The position numbers were made by a program, and so were the translations under genes. A stretch of 6,687 bases of DNA from assembly GCA_031264425.1 (NCBI GenBank), contig JAISDY010000059.1:1-6687 (forward strand), read 5' to 3'. The notes below the pieces were generated by a model. It ran no database searches. It saw only the letters and a list, made by a program, of their open reading frames with translations, and was not told where the DNA came from. How positions within the stretch are numbered: position 1 is the stretch's first letter; every line of letters starts with the position of its first letter. Shown here piece after piece: positions 4,591 through 6,687 of the stretch. The DNA is from Endomicrobium sp. GTDB lineage: Bacteria > Elusimicrobiota > Endomicrobiia > Endomicrobiales > Endomicrobiaceae.

Positions 4591-6675
4591 ATGGCAACCG
4601 CAAAACTTATCCAAGTTGCTATAGCCGGCAATCCAAATATAGGAAAGTCCACAATTTTTAACGATTTAACCGGATCTAGTCAAGATGTTGGGAATTATCC
4701 GGGCGTAACTGTTGAAAAAAAAGAAGGTTTGAGAAAATACAAAGATATTGAAATAAACTTTATTGATTTGCCGGGTGTTTACAGCCTTTCAGCATTTTCT
4801 GAAGATGAAGTTGTTGCAAGAAACTTTCTGATTGAAAATAAACCAGATGTTATAATAAATGTGGTAGATGCATCAAATATGGAACGCAATCTATATTTGT
4901 TTACTAAAATAACGGAATTAAATATTCCTATAATTGTAGTTTTAAACATGTCTGACATTTTAAAATCTCAAGGAAAAATTGCGGATACAAAAGAGATGGA
5001 AGCTCTGCTAGGCGTTCCCGTATTTAATACCGTCGCAAACAAATCAATAGGAATAGACAAAATTTTAGATTGCTTAGTCAGCTATTCTAAAAACGGCAAA
5101 TTTAAAAATCAGACAAGAGCTAAGGTTGATTATGGCGAAGATATTAAAACAGAAATAGACAAACTTGACGTCCTTGTTTTAAAAAGTAAAGACTTATCAA
5201 AATTTCCTTCATGCTGGCTTTCCATAAAACTTCTGGATAACGACCCATTAGCTTTGCAGATTGTTTCCAAAGCAGACAACGGAACTGATATTTTAAAACA
5301 ATTGAAACAAAGCCAAGCGCATCTAAAAGAGCATTTTGGAAAAAAACTAGAAACTGAGCTTACAAACAGACGCTACGGGTTTGCAAATTCCGTAGTAAAA
5401 ACAGTCATTAAAAAAGTATATACTCAAAAAGTGGATATAAGCGAGATTATAGATACGTTTGCTTTAAATAAATATTTAGGTATCCCTATTTTTGCTTTGG
5501 TTATGTATATAATTTTTAAATTTACGTTTTCTTTTTCAATCCCGTTTGTAAAAATCTTTGGATTATTTTTCAATAAACTTGGGCAACTCGCAGCGGCGAT
5601 AATTCCTCAAGGTCCTATAGAATCTCTAATTGTTGACGGAATTATTGGCGGTGTCGGCGGAGTGTTCGGATTTTTCCCTCTTGTACTATTTATGTTTCTT
5701 GCTATTGCTTTTTTTGAAGATTCAGGCTATATGGCAAGGGCGGCTTTTGTAATGGATAAAATTATGAGCAAGTTTGGACTTCATGGAAAGTCTTTCCTAC
5801 CTTTAATGCTTTCCACGAACGGTTGCGCTGTTCCCGGGATACTAGCCACAAGAACGCTGGACTCAAAAAGAGACAGGCTTATAACAATGTTTGTGGTTCC
5901 TTTTATGGTATGCGGGGCAAAACTTCCTGTCTTTGCTTTAATTATCGGAGCATTCTTTTCTGTAAAATATCAAACTGGAATAATGTTTATGATGTACCTA
6001 TTAAGCGTAGCTATTGCGCTTAGCGTGGCGAAACTCTTAAGCAAAACTATTCTAAAAGGAGAAATCTCCCACTTTGTTATGGAACTCCCTCCGTACCATC
6101 TTCCCACTTTGAAAGGATTGTTCCTAAAAATGTGGGAAAGGGGCTGGTTGTATGTCCGTAAAGCGGGAACAGTAATACTCTTCATATCCATACTTGTATG
6201 GTTTGTATTTGAATACCCTAAAGCTCCGGTAAATGAAACCCTGTCTCAGAGCGAGCAAGCCGCAGTACAGCTTAAACATAGTTTTGCCGGAAGGATTGGG
6301 AAATGCCTTGAACCTGTATTCAAACCAATAGGCATGGACGGAAACAGAGCAATAGCTTTATTAGCAGGCTTAGCAGCCAAAGAAGTTATAGTAAGCACGC
6401 TTGGGACAATTTACGCTATAGGAGATAATAACAATCATCAGCCTCTAAGAGAAAAAATAGCCTCTGACAAAGACTGGTCTCCCCTTAAAGGGATAACTTT
6501 TCTTATTTTTTGTTTAATATACCTACCCTGCATCATTTCAGTTTCCGTGTTCTTTAAAGAAACAGGGTCAAGTTTGAAGTGGCTTTCGCTGCTTGTTATA
6601 GGCAACACTATTTTCGCTTGGATAGCGTCTTTCATTGTATTTCAATTAGGAACATTTTTAAATCTTGGCGTATAG
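4591..6675 (+). CDS. feoB: FeoB, GTP-dependent ferrous iron transporter of the inner membrane
   Basis: Complete 694-residue FeoB; imports Fe(II) across the inner membrane. N-terminal G domain: G1 GNPNIGKST (13-21), G2 region NYPGVTVEKK (35-44), G3 DLPG (59-62), G4 NMSD (119-122), G5-like TVANKSIG (147-154). A helical spacer domain follows (about 165-285). The membrane domain starts near DTFALNKYLGIPIF (288-301). First gate region: GGVFGFFPLVLF (356-367), FFEDSGYMARAAFVMD (374-389), then GCAVPGILATRT (411-422); the commoner family form is GCNVPA. Second gate region: MVCGAKLPVFAL (439-450) and AAKEVIVSTLG (595-605), then YLPCIISVSVFFKETGS (644-660). Cys412, Cys441 and Cys647 match the conserved membrane cysteines of FeoB. 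AAAGGA about 7 bases before the ATG is the ribosome binding site, inside the end of feoA. No frameshift or missing motif is seen; it ends in TAG. Confidence 0.97.
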   Translation: MATAKLIQVAIAGNPNIGKSTIFNDLTGSSQDVGNYPGVTVEKKEGLRKYKDIEINFIDLPGVYSLSAFSEDEVVARNFLIENKPDVIINVVDASNMERNLYLFTKITELNIPIIVVLNMSDILKSQGKIADTKEMEALLGVPVFNTVANKSIGIDKILDCLVSYSKNGKFKNQTRAKVDYGEDIKTEIDKLDVLVLKSKDLSKFPSCWLSIKLLDNDPLALQIVSKADNGTDILKQLKQSQAHLKEHFGKKLETELTNRRYGFANSVVKTVIKKVYTQKVDISEIIDTFALNKYLGIPIFALVMYIIFKFTFSFSIPFVKIFGLFFNKLGQLAAAIIPQGPIESLIVDGIIGGVGGVFGFFPLVLFMFLAIAFFEDSGYMARAAFVMDKIMSKFGLHGKSFLPLMLSTNGCAVPGILATRTLDSKRDRLITMFVVPFMVCGAKLPVFALIIGAFFSVKYQTGIMFMMYLLSVAIALSVAKLLSKTILKGEISHFVMELPPYHLPTLKGLFLKMWERGWLYVRKAGTVILFISILVWFVFEYPKAPVNETLSQSEQAAVQLKHSFAGRIGKCLEPVFKPIGMDGNRAIALLAGLAAKEVIVSTLGTIYAIGDNNNHQPLREKIASDKDWSPLKGITFLIFCLIYLPCIISVSVFFKETGSSLKWLSLLVIGNTIFAWIASFIVFQLGTFLNLGV

Positions 6676-6679
6676 AAAC

Positions 6680-6687
6680 AAAGGGGG
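6680..6687 (+). promoter_or_regulatory. Possible ribosome binding site of a next plus-strand gene cut off by the window end
   Basis: AAAGGGGG begins five bases after the feoB stop and ends the window. A purine run of this kind so close behind feoB suggests another gene in the same operon a few bases further on, for example a FeoC-like or other iron-related gene. The gene itself is not visible. Confidence 0.3.

Overview
The window is strongly AT-rich bacterial DNA with a Gram-negative envelope signature: a TolC-type outer-membrane factor, a lipoprotein membrane-fusion protein, and an ABC-2 permease. It contains two divergent operons around a 403-bp intergenic region. AT-richness together with a freshly broken gene and a large, poorly coding intergenic gap suggests a host-associated or genome-reducing lineage. 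An Endomicrobium-like member of the Elusimicrobia would fit, but this is a guess from general character, not from a diagnostic marker.

Minus strand, positions 3297 down to 1: an efflux operon in the order outer-membrane factor (tolC-like, 3297-1897), HlyD-family adaptor (1900-1100), ABC-2-type permease (1103 to beyond position 1). The three genes are joined by two 4-base ATGA stop/start overlaps, so they were built as one translationally coupled unit. The permease is read through the left edge of the window and has no stop inside it. The tolC-like gene carries a single in-frame TAG at 2199-2197. The reading frame on both sides of it is otherwise intact and family-like, so this looks like a recent nonsense mutation that removes the last ~100 residues.

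Middle, 3298-3700: no complete gene. It holds a well-formed plus-strand promoter, a near-ideal ribosome binding site and an ATG at 3471 that opens only six codons (a gene remnant or tiny leader), followed by the promoter and probable operator of the next operon.

Plus strand, 3701-6675: a short DtxR/MntR-family metal-dependent repressor (3701-4168), then feoA (4251-4589) and feoB (4591-6675), the ferrous iron uptake system. A perfect 20-bp palindrome containing TTAG...CTAA half-sites lies between the repressor gene and feoA. A related TTAGTCTAA site overlaps the -10 region of the repressor's own promoter (TTGACA, 17 bp, TATATT). The simplest reading is a self-contained iron circuit: the repressor senses Fe(II), represses itself and feoAB, and FeoA/FeoB import Fe(II) across the inner membrane. 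The last bases of the window (AAAGGGGG) look like a ribosome binding site for a further plus-strand gene.

I see no new kind of biological system here. The points most worth a second look are the decaying efflux operon, the iron operator pair, the orphan start site at 3471 and the N-terminal extension of FeoA.
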